DNA of 64,000 nt from Bacteroidota bacterium (GTDB lineage: Bacteria; Bacteroidota; Bacteroidia; Bacteroidales; Lentimicrobiaceae): positions 54,913 through 118,912 of the forward strand of contig WSXX01000015.1 of assembly GCA_009773515.1 (NCBI GenBank). The letters are read 5' to 3'. Position numbers and translations under genes: made by a program. Under the pieces are notes generated by a model, which was not told the DNA's origin, did no database searches, and was given only the letters and a program-made list of their open reading frames with translations. Position 1 is the first letter of the stretch; each line of letters starts with the position of its first letter. Shown here piece by piece: positions 6,991 through 16,191 of the stretch.

Positions 6991-9657
6991 TTATTTACTC
7001 GGATAATTTTTGTCGAAGAACAACTTGTAAGCTGCTGAATTTTTCTCCTTGAAGAATACCGGATAGTTTTCGGCAGATATAAGGAATTGCTCAAATGTTC
7101 CTTCACGAATACCTGAAAAAACGTATTCATCATTCTTTATGCCTTCAAAAAATCTCAAGGCTTTGTCCAGCTCATTAAAACTGCTCACTGTAATCAGTTG
7201 GCGGTTATTGTCGAGCAATACACTGTTTACCTGAAGATTTTCAATGTTGTAGTTTTTGGTGTTGAAGTCGGTAATTCTGACTTTGGCGCCATATACATTT
7301 ACTGCAGTTCCATCCACGATCAGTGCATAAAAATGGGTGGCTGCCGGATTGAATTTATACATTGAGAAATCCGTGAGATTTGCTGAAGTTGCTTCAACTT
7401 TGGCAGCATCTCCGCCTGATGCGGTTGCTGATGCTGATTCGCCGAGTATCCTTCTGGCAAAATCAAGCATATCGCTGTCAGGATAATCTTCGATGAGCTT
7501 GTTGAGCTCAACTTTCATGGTGTCCTGATTTTCGGTTTTGCCAAGTGAAACTGCCCGCAGAAATGCAAAACGTGGAAGAAAATACACATCGGTGTAACTC
7601 GCCAGTGCTTCATTGCTGTAAATGATGGCTGTTCGGTATTGCCCCCTGTTGAAGGCAAGATAAGTTTCTTCGTAAAGCGATTTTACTCTGTTTTGTAAGG
7701 CTTCAAGTTCGCGCTTATAATCAGGATCGGCTAGGATTTTGGCATAATCGCTTTCAGGCCATGTATTTATAATGTAGTCTTTGTGACGATTCATTCCGGC
7801 TTCATCGCCCAGATCGCGGTAAATGCGATAAAGATGATAGTTAGCCTGAATCGCATTTTCATTATCAGGAAAGCGGTTGATCAGACTGGTAAACATCTCG
7901 GCCGCTTTTGGTTTTTCAAGCAATTCCTCAAGATAAATAATTCCGGAGTTGAACATGGCCTGACTGATCATTCCATTGCTGCGGTCGATACTTTCGGGCG
8001 TAAATGGGAGATTTTTCAGATAGGTTTCTTTATTGCGCATTTCAGATGCACCTTTGCCAGCTTCTTTCCCGCCCATAGCGGTGTCTGCCGTCATTGTCAT
8101 ATCGTCGGCAAACTGTTCAAAGTTAACTTCGCGTTTATTGCTCAGCCTCCAGTTGTCTTCAAGTTTCCGGCGACCCCATTTCCGGGTAAATTCACTGAAT
8201 CCCATGCTGATTGCACTGGGATTGTAGAAATACCAGCCGCCGCCACCCAATGCCGAAGTTCCTTTTGTAGGATCAACAATCTGATTTGCATTTAAACCGG
8301 GCTGAACCATTTCAGCCAGTCGCAACGCTTCTTCTCTTTGTTTGGCTTCTTCCTCTTTTTTGATAAAGTCAGCAATGGCTTTTTCAATTATTGCATTTCT
8401 CTGAGCCTCCGGCATGGCTGCCAGATTCTGAAGACTGTCCTGAACATAAATCAGTTGCAGGTTTTCGACCAACCGACTCAATGTTTCTGTTTTCTCTTCA
8501 ATTTTTTCCACATTCGGAAAATCTTTCGGAAGCGACATCAGCGTGGTGTCGTAATATACCTGTGCGTTGCGGTAATCTTTACGTGCAAAATAAAGATCAG
8601 CCAGCCTGAGGGCTGCAGTTGAACGCTGATAATCGTTTGAAAGACTGGTTGCTACAGATTTGCGAAGATGGCTGATGCCAAGTGTGTCGTTTTTATCTTT
8701 CAGTGCAATATCTGCAAGTGCAAAATAGATCTGATCCTGAAAGTCATTATTTTTCATATCCTTGAGCATCTTCTCCAGCTCCTTGATAATCATTTTTTTG
8801 TCGCTGCCGATATTATAAACCCTTGCCAGATTGATGCGTGCATTAAAAGCCATTTCGAACGAAGCCGGGCTTTTCAGCACTTTTGTAAAGTATTCGCCTG
8901 ACTGACTGTCTTTTCCTTCCAGCTGATAAATCTGGGCAAGAATGTAATTGAGTCGTGTTTTTAGTTTGGCATTTCTGTTCAGCGGCATGCCTTTTTCAAT
9001 CTGTTCGCGGGCAAGGCCGTATTTCTCCTGCGCCAGAAACATATTGGCCTGTGCAAGAGGGAGTTCTTTTCTTACTTTCCAGGGAAGCAGGGTTGTTTTT
9101 GACTCTTCGTTTATCAGTTCGAACTGATTGATGGCCTTGTCGTATTGTTTTTGCTGTGTGTAGGTTTTGGCAAGCCAGAGCTGTGCTTCAAATCTTATCG
9201 GATCCTCAGGATACTGCCGGTTTACATATTCAAAAGCACGACGTGCTGCGTTGTAATCCTGTTTGTAGAAATTGGCTTTCCCAATCATCAGGTAACTCTC
9301 AATCACCCATTTGACATGCTCTTTTTTGTCGAAATACATAGAGTGCTTCTGAATAACTTTCGAAGCTTTTTCAATGGCCCTGTCCATGTTGGGATTGATG
9401 GTCTGAGAATTGGTGGATGTTCCGTAGTTATAAATCAGCAGAACTGAGTTGTAATTGTCCTTCACATTTTTGCGCAGCTCCCCAACTCCCTCTTTCAGGC
9501 TTTCATTGCCATTCCAGTAAGGATTGTAGTGTGCAGTAAGATTGTGATATGCCCTTCGGGTAAAGGTGTTCTTTTTTGTGGAACAGGCAGATACAATCAG
9601 AGCCAGGAATAAGCCCCATATGATGAATTTACGGAAATGCAGTGTATTTGCAGTCAA
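6991..9657 (-). CDS. porW: Type IX secretion / gliding lipoprotein PorW (SprE) family, TPR
   Basis: An 888-residue lipoprotein with a signal peptide ending in a lipobox with Cys25 (LIVSAC). The mature start (TKKNTFTRRAYHNLTAHYN) is characteristic of the PorW/SprE family. Many TPR-like helices fill residues ~80-450 and ~570-760, such as FEYVNRQYPEDPIRFEAQLW. A Lys/Glu-rich coiled stretch is near residue 430. PorW is needed for type IX secretion in Porphyromonas and SprE for gliding in Flavobacterium. This implies the cell exports proteins with T9SS C-terminal signals. A minus-strand TAATTTTG box at 9706-9699 is a candidate promoter. Confidence 0.88.
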   Translation of the reverse strand: MTANTLHFRKFIIWGLFLALIVSACSTKKNTFTRRAYHNLTAHYNPYWNGNESLKEGVGELRKNVKDNYNSVLLIYNYGTSTNSQTINPNMDRAIEKASKVIQKHSMYFDKKEHVKWVIESYLMIGKANFYKQDYNAARRAFEYVNRQYPEDPIRFEAQLWLAKTYTQQKQYDKAINQFELINEESKTTLLPWKVRKELPLAQANMFLAQEKYGLAREQIEKGMPLNRNAKLKTRLNYILAQIYQLEGKDSQSGEYFTKVLKSPASFEMAFNARINLARVYNIGSDKKMIIKELEKMLKDMKNNDFQDQIYFALADIALKDKNDTLGISHLRKSVATSLSNDYQRSTAALRLADLYFARKDYRNAQVYYDTTLMSLPKDFPNVEKIEEKTETLSRLVENLQLIYVQDSLQNLAAMPEAQRNAIIEKAIADFIKKEEEAKQREEALRLAEMVQPGLNANQIVDPTKGTSALGGGGWYFYNPSAISMGFSEFTRKWGRRKLEDNWRLSNKREVNFEQFADDMTMTADTAMGGKEAGKGASEMRNKETYLKNLPFTPESIDRSNGMISQAMFNSGIIYLEELLEKPKAAEMFTSLINRFPDNENAIQANYHLYRIYRDLGDEAGMNRHKDYIINTWPESDYAKILADPDYKRELEALQNRVKSLYEETYLAFNRGQYRTAIIYSNEALASYTDVYFLPRFAFLRAVSLGKTENQDTMKVELNKLIEDYPDSDMLDFARRILGESASATASGGDAAKVEATSANLTDFSMYKFNPAATHFYALIVDGTAVNVYGAKVRITDFNTKNYNIENLQVNSVLLDNNRQLITVSSFNELDKALRFFEGIKNDEYVFSGIREGTFEQFLISAENYPVFFKEKNSAAYKLFFDKNYPSK

Positions 9658-9698
9658 GGATATGCCGGTTTGCAGTTTTACTAATAACTGATAAAATG

Positions 9699-9706
9699 CA
9701 AAATTA
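9699..9706 (-). promoter_or_regulatory. -7 box (TAATTTTG) upstream of porW
   Basis: The minus-strand octamer fits TAnnTTTG and lies 42 bp before the porW start. No -33 TTTG was seen at 19-21 bp. The rest of the 283-bp gap between porW and the M23 gene is AT-rich with no other feature I can support. Confidence 0.4.
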
Positions 9707-9940
9707 TTTTATTTTTTTGAAATCACCCCTTCCATTTTACAAATAATGCAAATGAAAGCAATAATAAGTTGTTTTAATTTTCACCGGAAGCAGAATATGT
9801 GCTCCCAAATTCAGATTTATTCCTGTTTGCCCGTGGTTTGCAGTCATTTGCCAATAAACGTTAATAAAAGGTTTTAAGGCCTGATTAAAAGGCATTTTTT
9901 CCGATATTTGCACCCTGTGTAAAATTGATTTTGTATTTCA

Positions 9941-10852
9941 ATGTTATTTTCGAAACGGACTCCCGAAGCAGGAAATGAAGCCAACATCCGCTGGTATCAC
10001 AAGCTTAGGGCGAAATACCGCTTAATTATTCTGAATGAGGACTCTTTCGAAGAAAAGGTGTCGTTCAGGTTGTCGCGTCTGAATGTTTTTATTGTTACCG
10101 GTGCTCTGGCTATTATCCTTATTTTCCTGACCATCTACCTTATTGCCTTTACTCCATTGCGCGAATATATTCCCGGATACAGCGATACGGGCATTCAACG
10201 CGATTTGTATGAACTTCAGCTGCGCGCCGATTCCATTGAAACTGCACTGATGCAGAAAGATTTGTTTATTGTCAATATGCGTAAACTCATCAGCGGTGAA
10301 GCCGTGGATTCCGTTTATAATCCGCTTCCTGCATCCGATTCAGCCACACGAGCCAACTATGCCAGAATCAGTCTTTCAAAATCAAAAGAAGATTCGATAT
10401 TAAGGGCCGATTATGAGAGAGAAAATCTTTATAATATTCGCACAAACGACAACAGCAAAGACAGCCGCAAAGCCTCTCTCAGCACAATCAGTTTTTTTAC
10501 GCCGGTAAAAGGTGTGATTACCAGCCGTTTTGATGCATCGAAAAATCATTATGGAATTGATATCGTTTCAGGCCAGAATGAAGCGGTAAAAGCGGCTTTC
10601 GACGGGGTTGTGTTTTTTTCGGAATGGACTTCTGAAACAGGTAATGTTATTGCAGTTCAACATCCCGGAAACATTGTTACTGTTTACAAACACTGCGCTG
10701 TTTTGCTTCGCAAACAGGGCGCTTTTGTAAGGGCCGGCGAAAGTATTGCAATTGTCGGAGATTCTGGTTCGTTAACCACCGGGCCGCACCTGCACTTTGA
10801 ACTCTGGATCAACAGCGCCCCGGTTGACCCCGAACTTTACATGACTTTCTGA
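9941..10852 (+). CDS. M23 family metallopeptidase (LytM-like), membrane-anchored
   Basis: A 303-residue peptidoglycan endopeptidase-like protein. A cytoplasmic N-terminus is followed by one membrane helix (about residues 49-70), then a coiled linker (YELQLRADSIETALMQK) and the C-terminal LytM domain (about 185-300). Zinc ligands are visible as HYGID and the HLHFELW block. All catalytic residues look intact, so it may be active rather than a scaffold. It ends 6 bp before dxr; M23-dxr-rseP is a common order in Bacteroidota. Confidence 0.88.
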   Translation: MLFSKRTPEAGNEANIRWYHKLRAKYRLIILNEDSFEEKVSFRLSRLNVFIVTGALAIILIFLTIYLIAFTPLREYIPGYSDTGIQRDLYELQLRADSIETALMQKDLFIVNMRKLISGEAVDSVYNPLPASDSATRANYARISLSKSKEDSILRADYERENLYNIRTNDNSKDSRKASLSTISFFTPVKGVITSRFDASKNHYGIDIVSGQNEAVKAAFDGVVFFSEWTSETGNVIAVQHPGNIVTVYKHCAVLLRKQGAFVRAGESIAIVGDSGSLTTGPHLHFELWINSAPVDPELYMTF

Positions 10853-10858
10853 CCTCAA

Positions 10859-12022
10859 ATGGATAAAAATATTCCCAAGCGCATTGCTGTTCTCGGTTCA
10901 ACGGGTTCCATAGGAACTCAGGCGCTTGACGTAATCAGGCAACACAGCGACTCATTTACAGTTGAGGTGCTTTCGGCTTTCAATAATTCCACTTTGCTGA
11001 TTGAACAGGCAATTGAATTTAATCCCAATGTTGTTGTTATTGGTTCTTCGGCTTTGCACGATAAAGTCGCTTCTGCACTTGAGCCTTACAATATCAAAGT
11101 TTATTCGGGCGAAGAATCCCTGCTTCAGGTTATTGAAATGGAAACCATTGATATGGTTCTTGTTGCCCTGGTTGGATTTGCCGGACTGAAACCTACACTT
11201 AAAGCAATTGAATCAGGAAAACCCATTGCAATTGCCAATAAAGAAACTTTTGTGGTGGCCGGCGAACTCGTTACCCGTCTTGCGCGGGAAAGGGCTGTTA
11301 ACCTTTATCCGGTTGACTCCGAGCATTCGGCCATCTTTCAATGCCTGGCCGGTGAATTTCACAACCCCGTCGAAAAAATTTACCTCACTGCTTCCGGTGG
11401 ACCTTTCAGAGGCAAAAACAAGGATTTTCTGAGCCACGTTACCAAAGAGGAAGCGCTGAAACATCCCAACTGGAGCATGGGTTGCAAAGTCAGCATCGAC
11501 TCTGCAACGCTTATGAATAAAGGTCTTGAGGTGATTGAAGCCAAATGGCTTTTTGGATTAAAGCCTCAGCAGATTGATGTTGTGGTTCATCCGCAGTCAA
11601 TCATTCATAGCCTGGTGCAGTTCGAAGATGGTTCAATCAAAGCACAACTCGGGCTGCCCGATATGCGCCTGCCCATTCAATATGCTTTGTCATACCCCAA
11701 TCGCCTGAAATCATCTATGCCTCGTTTTGATTTCGTAAATTATCCTGAATTTACTTTTGAAAAACCCGACAGAGAAACCTTCAAATGTCTTGACCTTGCT
11801 TATGCAGCGCTCGAAAAAGGAGGTAATATGCCTTGCATCATCAATGCTGCCAACGAAGTTGCGGTTGGCGCATTTCTTAAAGATAAAATAAGGTTTACAG
11901 CCATTGCCGATGTAATTGAATCGTGTATGGCCAAAGCTTCATTTATTCAGAATCCAGGTCTGGAAGATTACATAAGTTCAGACCTTCAGGTTCGTGAAAT
12001 TGCCGGAAGTTTTATCAGGTAG
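10859..12022 (+). CDS. dxr: 1-deoxy-D-xylulose 5-phosphate reductoisomerase
   Basis: Second step of the MEP isoprenoid pathway, making 2-C-methylerythritol 4-phosphate with NADPH. The 387-residue protein has the NADPH motif GSTGSIGTQ near the N-terminus, the ANKETFVVAGE block, metal-binding PVDSEHSAIFQ, the flexible-loop region HPNWSMG and SIDSATLMNKGLEVIEA. Length and motifs are those of the standard enzyme. It is between the M23 peptidase and rseP on the same strand. Confidence 0.96.
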   Translation: MDKNIPKRIAVLGSTGSIGTQALDVIRQHSDSFTVEVLSAFNNSTLLIEQAIEFNPNVVVIGSSALHDKVASALEPYNIKVYSGEESLLQVIEMETIDMVLVALVGFAGLKPTLKAIESGKPIAIANKETFVVAGELVTRLARERAVNLYPVDSEHSAIFQCLAGEFHNPVEKIYLTASGGPFRGKNKDFLSHVTKEEALKHPNWSMGCKVSIDSATLMNKGLEVIEAKWLFGLKPQQIDVVVHPQSIIHSLVQFEDGSIKAQLGLPDMRLPIQYALSYPNRLKSSMPRFDFVNYPEFTFEKPDRETFKCLDLAYAALEKGGNMPCIINAANEVAVGAFLKDKIRFTAIADVIESCMAKASFIQNPGLEDYISSDLQVREIAGSFIR

Positions 12023-12090
12023 CGTTTTTTGCCTGAAAACCAAATCGGAAAAGTATTGTTATTAATCACTTGTTAAACGTGTAATTGTAA

Positions 12091-13404
12091 ATGGAAATTC
12101 TGGTTAAAGTAGCTCAACTACTGCTTAGTCTGTCAATTCTTGTTATTTTTCATGAATTCGGACATTATATCACTGCAAAGATTTTTAAGACACGGGTCGA
12201 GAAATTCTACCTCTTCTTCAATCCATGGTTTTCGATTTTTAAGTTTAAAAAAGGTGAAACCGAATACGGTATGGGTTGGCTTCCACTGGGTGGATATGTC
12301 AAGATTTCGGGTATGATTGATGAATCAATGGATAAGGAGGCTATGCAATTGCCGCCACAACCCCACGAATTCAGAAGCAAACCTTCATGGCAACGACTCA
12401 TCATCATGCTTGGCGGAGTCACGGTAAATATTCTGCTGGCTTTTGCCATTTATATTGGTATGATGTGGATTTGGGGAGAGCAATATCTGCCTACCTCTCA
12501 AGTAAAATACGGAATAGTTGCCGACTCAGTTGCTCAGGAAATGGGCTTGCAGACCGGTGACAAAATTCTAACCGTGGACAATGAAGTTGTTGAAGATTTC
12601 TTCAAAATTCCCGGCCGTATCATTCTTGATAATGCGCAATCAGTGCAGGTTGAGCGTGATGGAGCTGTGGTTGATGTCAAGATTCCCGAAGGTTTTGTGG
12701 GCCGCTTACTCAAACATCAGAGCCCTGACTTCATCAATGCTCGTATGCCTTTCGTGGTTGCGAAATTCACCCCTGAGTCTGCCGCTGAAAAAGGTGGTGT
12801 AAAAGAAGGCGATAAGATTATTGGAATCAATGATTCGATAGTTGAGTATTTCGACCAGTTCAGGGCACTAATCCCATCATATAAAAATGAGGATGTTAAA
12901 CTAAGTGTGGTAAGAGGTTCAGATACCTTGTCGTTTGCGCTTCATATCCCTGAAGCCGGCGTTATCGGAGCTTTTCCTGCAAACCAGTTTGACTTTAAAG
13001 TTAAAGAATATTCATTTTTCTCAGCCATTCCTGCCGGTGCAAAACGCACTGTAAAAGGAGTTTCAGATTATCTGAAGCAGTTGAGGCTGATATTTTCTCC
13101 CGATGTTAAGGCATATGAGTCAGTGGGTGGTTTTATAACCATTGGAAACATTTTTCCCGGCACCTGGGACTGGACAGCCTTTTGGGGATTGACAGCCTTC
13201 CTTTCCATTATGCTTGCCATACTCAATGTATTGCCCATTCCGGCGCTTGATGGCGGACATGTAATGTTTCTTATGTATGAAATCATAACCGGTCGCAAAC
13301 CATCAGATAAATTCATGGAATATGCCCAGATAGTTGGTATGGTGCTTCTGTTTTCTCTGCTTATTTTTGCCAATGGCAACGATATTGTGAAGTTGTTCAG
13401 GTAG
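12091..13404 (+). CDS. rseP: RIP zinc metalloprotease RseP
   Basis: A 437-residue site-2 protease. The zinc motif HEFGH is at residues 21-25 in the first membrane helix, and the second catalytic block NVLPIPALDGGH is in a C-terminal helix. Two PDZ-like domains lie between (about residues 125-200 and 205-290). It cleaves membrane-bound anti-sigma factors or remnant signal peptides. It follows dxr by 68 bp. Confidence 0.95.
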   Translation: MEILVKVAQLLLSLSILVIFHEFGHYITAKIFKTRVEKFYLFFNPWFSIFKFKKGETEYGMGWLPLGGYVKISGMIDESMDKEAMQLPPQPHEFRSKPSWQRLIIMLGGVTVNILLAFAIYIGMMWIWGEQYLPTSQVKYGIVADSVAQEMGLQTGDKILTVDNEVVEDFFKIPGRIILDNAQSVQVERDGAVVDVKIPEGFVGRLLKHQSPDFINARMPFVVAKFTPESAAEKGGVKEGDKIIGINDSIVEYFDQFRALIPSYKNEDVKLSVVRGSDTLSFALHIPEAGVIGAFPANQFDFKVKEYSFFSAIPAGAKRTVKGVSDYLKQLRLIFSPDVKAYESVGGFITIGNIFPGTWDWTAFWGLTAFLSIMLAILNVLPIPALDGGHVMFLMYEIITGRKPSDKFMEYAQIVGMVLLFSLLIFANGNDIVKLFR

Positions 13405-13421
13405 ATTTCCTTCTTTTTTTT

Positions 13422-13570
13422 ACCACATAGGCACATAGGGCACATAGGCATTAATACTTGGTGTTCTATGTTTCTATGTGGTGAATCTTTTTTCACTGGA
13501 TAAACTTTTCATTCTTCACTTTTCACTCTTCATTTTCCATTCTTCACTCTTCATTTTTCATTCTTCACTA
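13422..13570. repeat. Compound simple repeat: CACATAGG units in an inverted repeat, then TTCATTCTTCACT-like repeats
   Basis: ACCACATAG (13422-13430) and CTATGTGGT (13474-13482) form a 9-bp inverted repeat. The left side contains three CACATAGG units in tandem. From about 13505 to 13570 comes a pyrimidine-rich tract built from repeated TTCATTCTTCAC/TTCACTCTTCAT units. It lies between rseP and gpmA and has no coding potential; a minus-strand open frame across it is a shadow. Confidence 0.7.
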
Positions 13571-13579
13571 TAGATTTCC

Positions 13580-13587
13580 TACCTTTG
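13580..13587 (+). promoter_or_regulatory. -7 box (TACCTTTG) upstream of gpmA
   Basis: Matches TAnnTTTG and lies 47 bp before the gpmA ATG, directly after the pyrimidine-rich repeats. No TTTG is found at the -33 spacing. Confidence 0.45.
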
Positions 13588-13634
13588 CATAACGAAATCA
13601 AGAGAACCTAACAATAAGTCAAAATTCATTGAAT

Positions 13635-14384
13635 ATGAAAAAACTTGTATTGCTTCGTCACGGCGAAAGTGACTGGAACAAAGAAAACAGATTTACCGGA
13701 TGGACCGATGTTGACTTGTCGGATCGTGGTGTTAAAGAAGCCCGTGAAGCCGGAAAAGTGCTGAAAGAAAACGGATTTTTCTTTGACCTTGCCTATACTT
13801 CTTTCCTGAAAAGGGCCATAAAAACCCTTAATATCGCACTGGAAGAAATGGATCAGCTGTGGATTCCTGTTGAGAAAAGCTGGCGTTTGAACGAAAAACA
13901 TTACGGCAACCTTCAGGGCCTGAATAAAGCTGAAACTGCTGAGCGTTACGGCGATGAGCAGGTTCAGATTTGGAGACGCAGCTATGATGTTCCACCCGCC
14001 CCGGTTGAAGCCAACGATGAGCGCAACCCCCGTCTTGACCCACGTTACAAAAACGAAAATCCGGAACTTATTCCGCTTACCGAATCACTCAAGCAAACCG
14101 TTGAACGGATGGTTCCTTACTGGGAAGGCGAAATCAGAGAATCGCTGAAAGCCAAAAATCAGATTCTGGTGGCAGCTCATGGCAATAGCCTGCGTGCGGT
14201 TATCAAATATCTCAAAAACATCAGCGATGCGGATATCGTGAGCCTGAATCTGCCAACCGGTATTCCTTACGTTTTTGAATTTGATGATGAACTCAATCTT
14301 CAGAAAGACTATTTCCTTGGCGATGAAGAAACCATCAAAAAACTGATGGAAGAAGTTGCCAATCAGGGTAAATCCAAAAAATAA
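13635..14384 (+). CDS. gpmA: 2,3-bisphosphoglycerate-dependent phosphoglycerate mutase
   Basis: Interconverts 3- and 2-phosphoglycerate in glycolysis. The 249-residue protein starts at the ATG at 13635; a TTG two codons upstream is also in frame. The catalytic phospho-His is in [10 protein letters not shown] (residue 9), followed by [10 protein letters not shown], the [14 protein letters not shown] block (residues ~120-132) and the second His in [10 protein letters not shown]. It overlaps nothing and is 3 bp from the phosphatase gene downstream. Confidence 0.95.
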   Translation: MKKLVLLRHGESDWNKENRFTGWTDVDLSDRGVKEAREAGKVLKENGFFFDLAYTSFLKRAIKTLNIALEEMDQLWIPVEKSWRLNEKHYGNLQGLNKAETAERYGDEQVQIWRRSYDVPPAPVEANDERNPRLDPRYKNENPELIPLTESLKQTVERMVPYWEGEIRESLKAKNQILVAAHGNSLRAVIKYLKNISDADIVSLNLPTGIPYVFEFDDELNLQKDYFLGDEETIKKLMEEVANQGKSKK

Positions 14385-14387
14385 ACA

Positions 14388-15107
14388 ATGCCGAAACAAT
14401 GGGTTATCCCGGATATTCATGGCTGTTTCCACAGTCTGAAAGCTTTGATCGAAACTCAGATCATTCCTTCTGTTGACGATCAGTTGCTGTTTCTGGGCGA
14501 TTTTGTTGACCGCGGGCCTCATTCAAAAGAGGTGCTCGACTATGTGATGGGTCTTGAAAATCTGGGATACAATATTGTGGCATTGAAAGGCAATCACGAG
14601 GATTTTTTTGTAAAATCGTGGGACGAAGAACGCAACCTCAAGAGCTTTCTTTTTATCAAAGAAACCAATCAGTCTAAAAGCCAATGGCTGAAACACGGCG
14701 GAAAGGAAGCGCTTGAAAGTTTCGGAACCGATAATCTTGCAGCCATTCCTGAGCATTATATTGAATGGATGCGTAAACTGCCGTTATATCACGAAACCGG
14801 CAATTATATACTTGTCCATGCCGGTTTGAACTTCAATCATGATGATCCATTCCGTGATGAATGGGCAATGTTGTGGGTGAAGGATTATAAAATAGTGCCA
14901 TCAAAAATCGGAAACCGCCGGCTTATTCATGGTCATGTGCCTGTAAATCTTGAGTTTATTGATATTTCAATCAACAACCCCCGTTATCCTTTTATCGATC
15001 TTGATAATGGCTGTTATATGGCCAACCGCCCGGGTTATGGCAACCTTGTTGCACTTGAACTCGGCTCAATGGAGCTGAAAGTGCAACCCAATCTGGATAT
15101 GGATTAG
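14388..15107 (+). CDS. PPP-family metallophosphatase (serine/threonine phosphatase or Ap4A hydrolase type)
   Basis: A 239-residue calcineurin-like phosphoesterase with the ordered metal motifs DIHG (residue 8), GDFVDRGPHS, LKGNHE and VHAGL. The GDxVDRG form marks the PPP branch, which includes bacterial PrpA/PrpB phosphatases and ApaH. The small size and lack of extra domains do not separate the two. It lies 3 bp after gpmA, so the two are probably co-transcribed. Confidence 0.85.
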   Translation: MPKQWVIPDIHGCFHSLKALIETQIIPSVDDQLLFLGDFVDRGPHSKEVLDYVMGLENLGYNIVALKGNHEDFFVKSWDEERNLKSFLFIKETNQSKSQWLKHGGKEALESFGTDNLAAIPEHYIEWMRKLPLYHETGNYILVHAGLNFNHDDPFRDEWAMLWVKDYKIVPSKIGNRRLIHGHVPVNLEFIDISINNPRYPFIDLDNGCYMANRPGYGNLVALELGSMELKVQPNLDMD

Positions 15108-15121
15108 GTGAGTAAATTTCT

Positions 15122-15433
15122 TTGGCGCTTCTCACCGTAATTCCCTTTGGGGCTGCAGTTACTTCTATCCTTCTTTACCGTGGGTTCCGCGAAGAGCTCC
15201 ACCCACGGTTATTGATATTGAGCACCTTCGGCGCTCTGCACTGGTGATTCCCTTTAGGGCTGCAGTTACTTTGTTGCCTCCTGACCATGGGTTCCGCGAA
15301 GAGCTTCACCCACGGTTATTGATATTGAGCACCTTCGGCGCTCTGCACTGGTAATTCCCTTTGGGGCTGCAGTTACTTTGTTGCCTCCTGACCATGGGTT
15401 CCGCAAAGTGCTTCACCCACAGTTATTGATATT
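15122..15433. repeat. Compound repeat array, part A: ~107-bp units (2.9 copies)
   Basis: Three units of about 107 bp. The marker GAGCACCTTCGGCGCTC starts at 15220, 15327 and 15434, and a partial first unit begins near 15122. Each unit has the dyad CCGTGGGT...ACCCACGG around a TTCCGCGAAG core (mutated to CCATGGG in later copies), then a CTTTGGGGCTGCAGTTAC block. There is no coding potential. It follows the phosphatase gene directly. Confidence 0.9.
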
Positions 15434-16102
15434 GAGCACCTTCGGCGCTCTGACACGCGTCCCCGAAGGGGGCAAAATAACCGTGGGTGAAACGTAGCGG
15501 AACCCACGGATAGCGGATGTATAGACGAAACAGCGTCCCCGAAGGGGGCGAATAAATATCCTTCCTGATCGTAGATTCTCTCAAAGTGCTCCACCCACGG
15601 TTATTGTTATTGAGCACCTTCGGCGCTCTTACACGTGTCCCCGAAGGGGGCGAATTTCAAATAACCGTGGGTGAAATGCAATGGAACCCACGGATAGCGT
15701 GCGTAAAGACGAAACGGCGTCCCCGAAGGGGGCGAATAAATATCCTTCCTGATCGTAGATTCTCTCAAAGTGCTTCTCTCACAGTTATTGATATTGAGCA
15801 CCTTCGGCGCTCTGACACGCGTCCCCGAAGGGGGCAAAATAACCGTGGGTGAAACTCAGCGGAACCCATGGATAGCGGATGTATAGACGAAACAGCGTCC
15901 CCGAAGGGGGCGAATAAATATCCTTCCTGATCGTAGATTCTCTCAAAGTGCTCCTCTCACAGTTATTGATATTGAGCACCTTCAGCGCTCTGACATGCGT
16001 CCCCGAAGGGGGCGAATTTCAAATAACCGTGGGTGAAATGCAATGGAACCCATGGATAGCGTGCGTAAAGACGAAATGGCGTCCCCGAAGGGGGCGAATA
16101 AA
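15434..16102. repeat. Compound repeat array, part B: alternating 178- and 184-bp units (3.7 copies)
   Basis: Units start at 15434 (178 bp), 15612 (184 bp), 15796 (178 bp) and 15974 (partial). The two lengths differ by 6 bp in the stretch after GTCCCCGAAGGGGGC, and the two types also differ in GATGTATAGACG versus GTGCGTAAAGACG, so 15434-15795 and 15796-16102 form a duplicated dimer. Each unit carries three dyads: GAGCACCTTCGGCGCTC, GTCCCCGAAGGGGGC (twice) and CCGTGGGT...ACCCACGG. The last runs in opposite orientation to part A. Short open frames here are side products of the repeats. Confidence 0.92.
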
Positions 16103-16191
16103 ACTTACTTTTTTTTTGCTGACACATCAAAATATGCTTCTGCTAAAATTATCCTGACGCATCCCAGTCAATTTCCCTTCGCACAACTCAA

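Noticed and set aside
13068..13496. 142-codon minus-strand frame across the end of rseP
   Set aside because: It overlaps the conserved C-terminus of rseP and the repeat tract; a shadow frame.
15122..16102. CRISPR array
   Set aside because: Repeats are 107-184 bp and contiguous; there are no short repeats with unique spacers, and no cas genes.
15373..16157. Several open frames of 60-90 codons on both strands in the repeat array
   Set aside because: They arise from the repeat units, encode the same peptide in each copy and have no start signals or family likeness.
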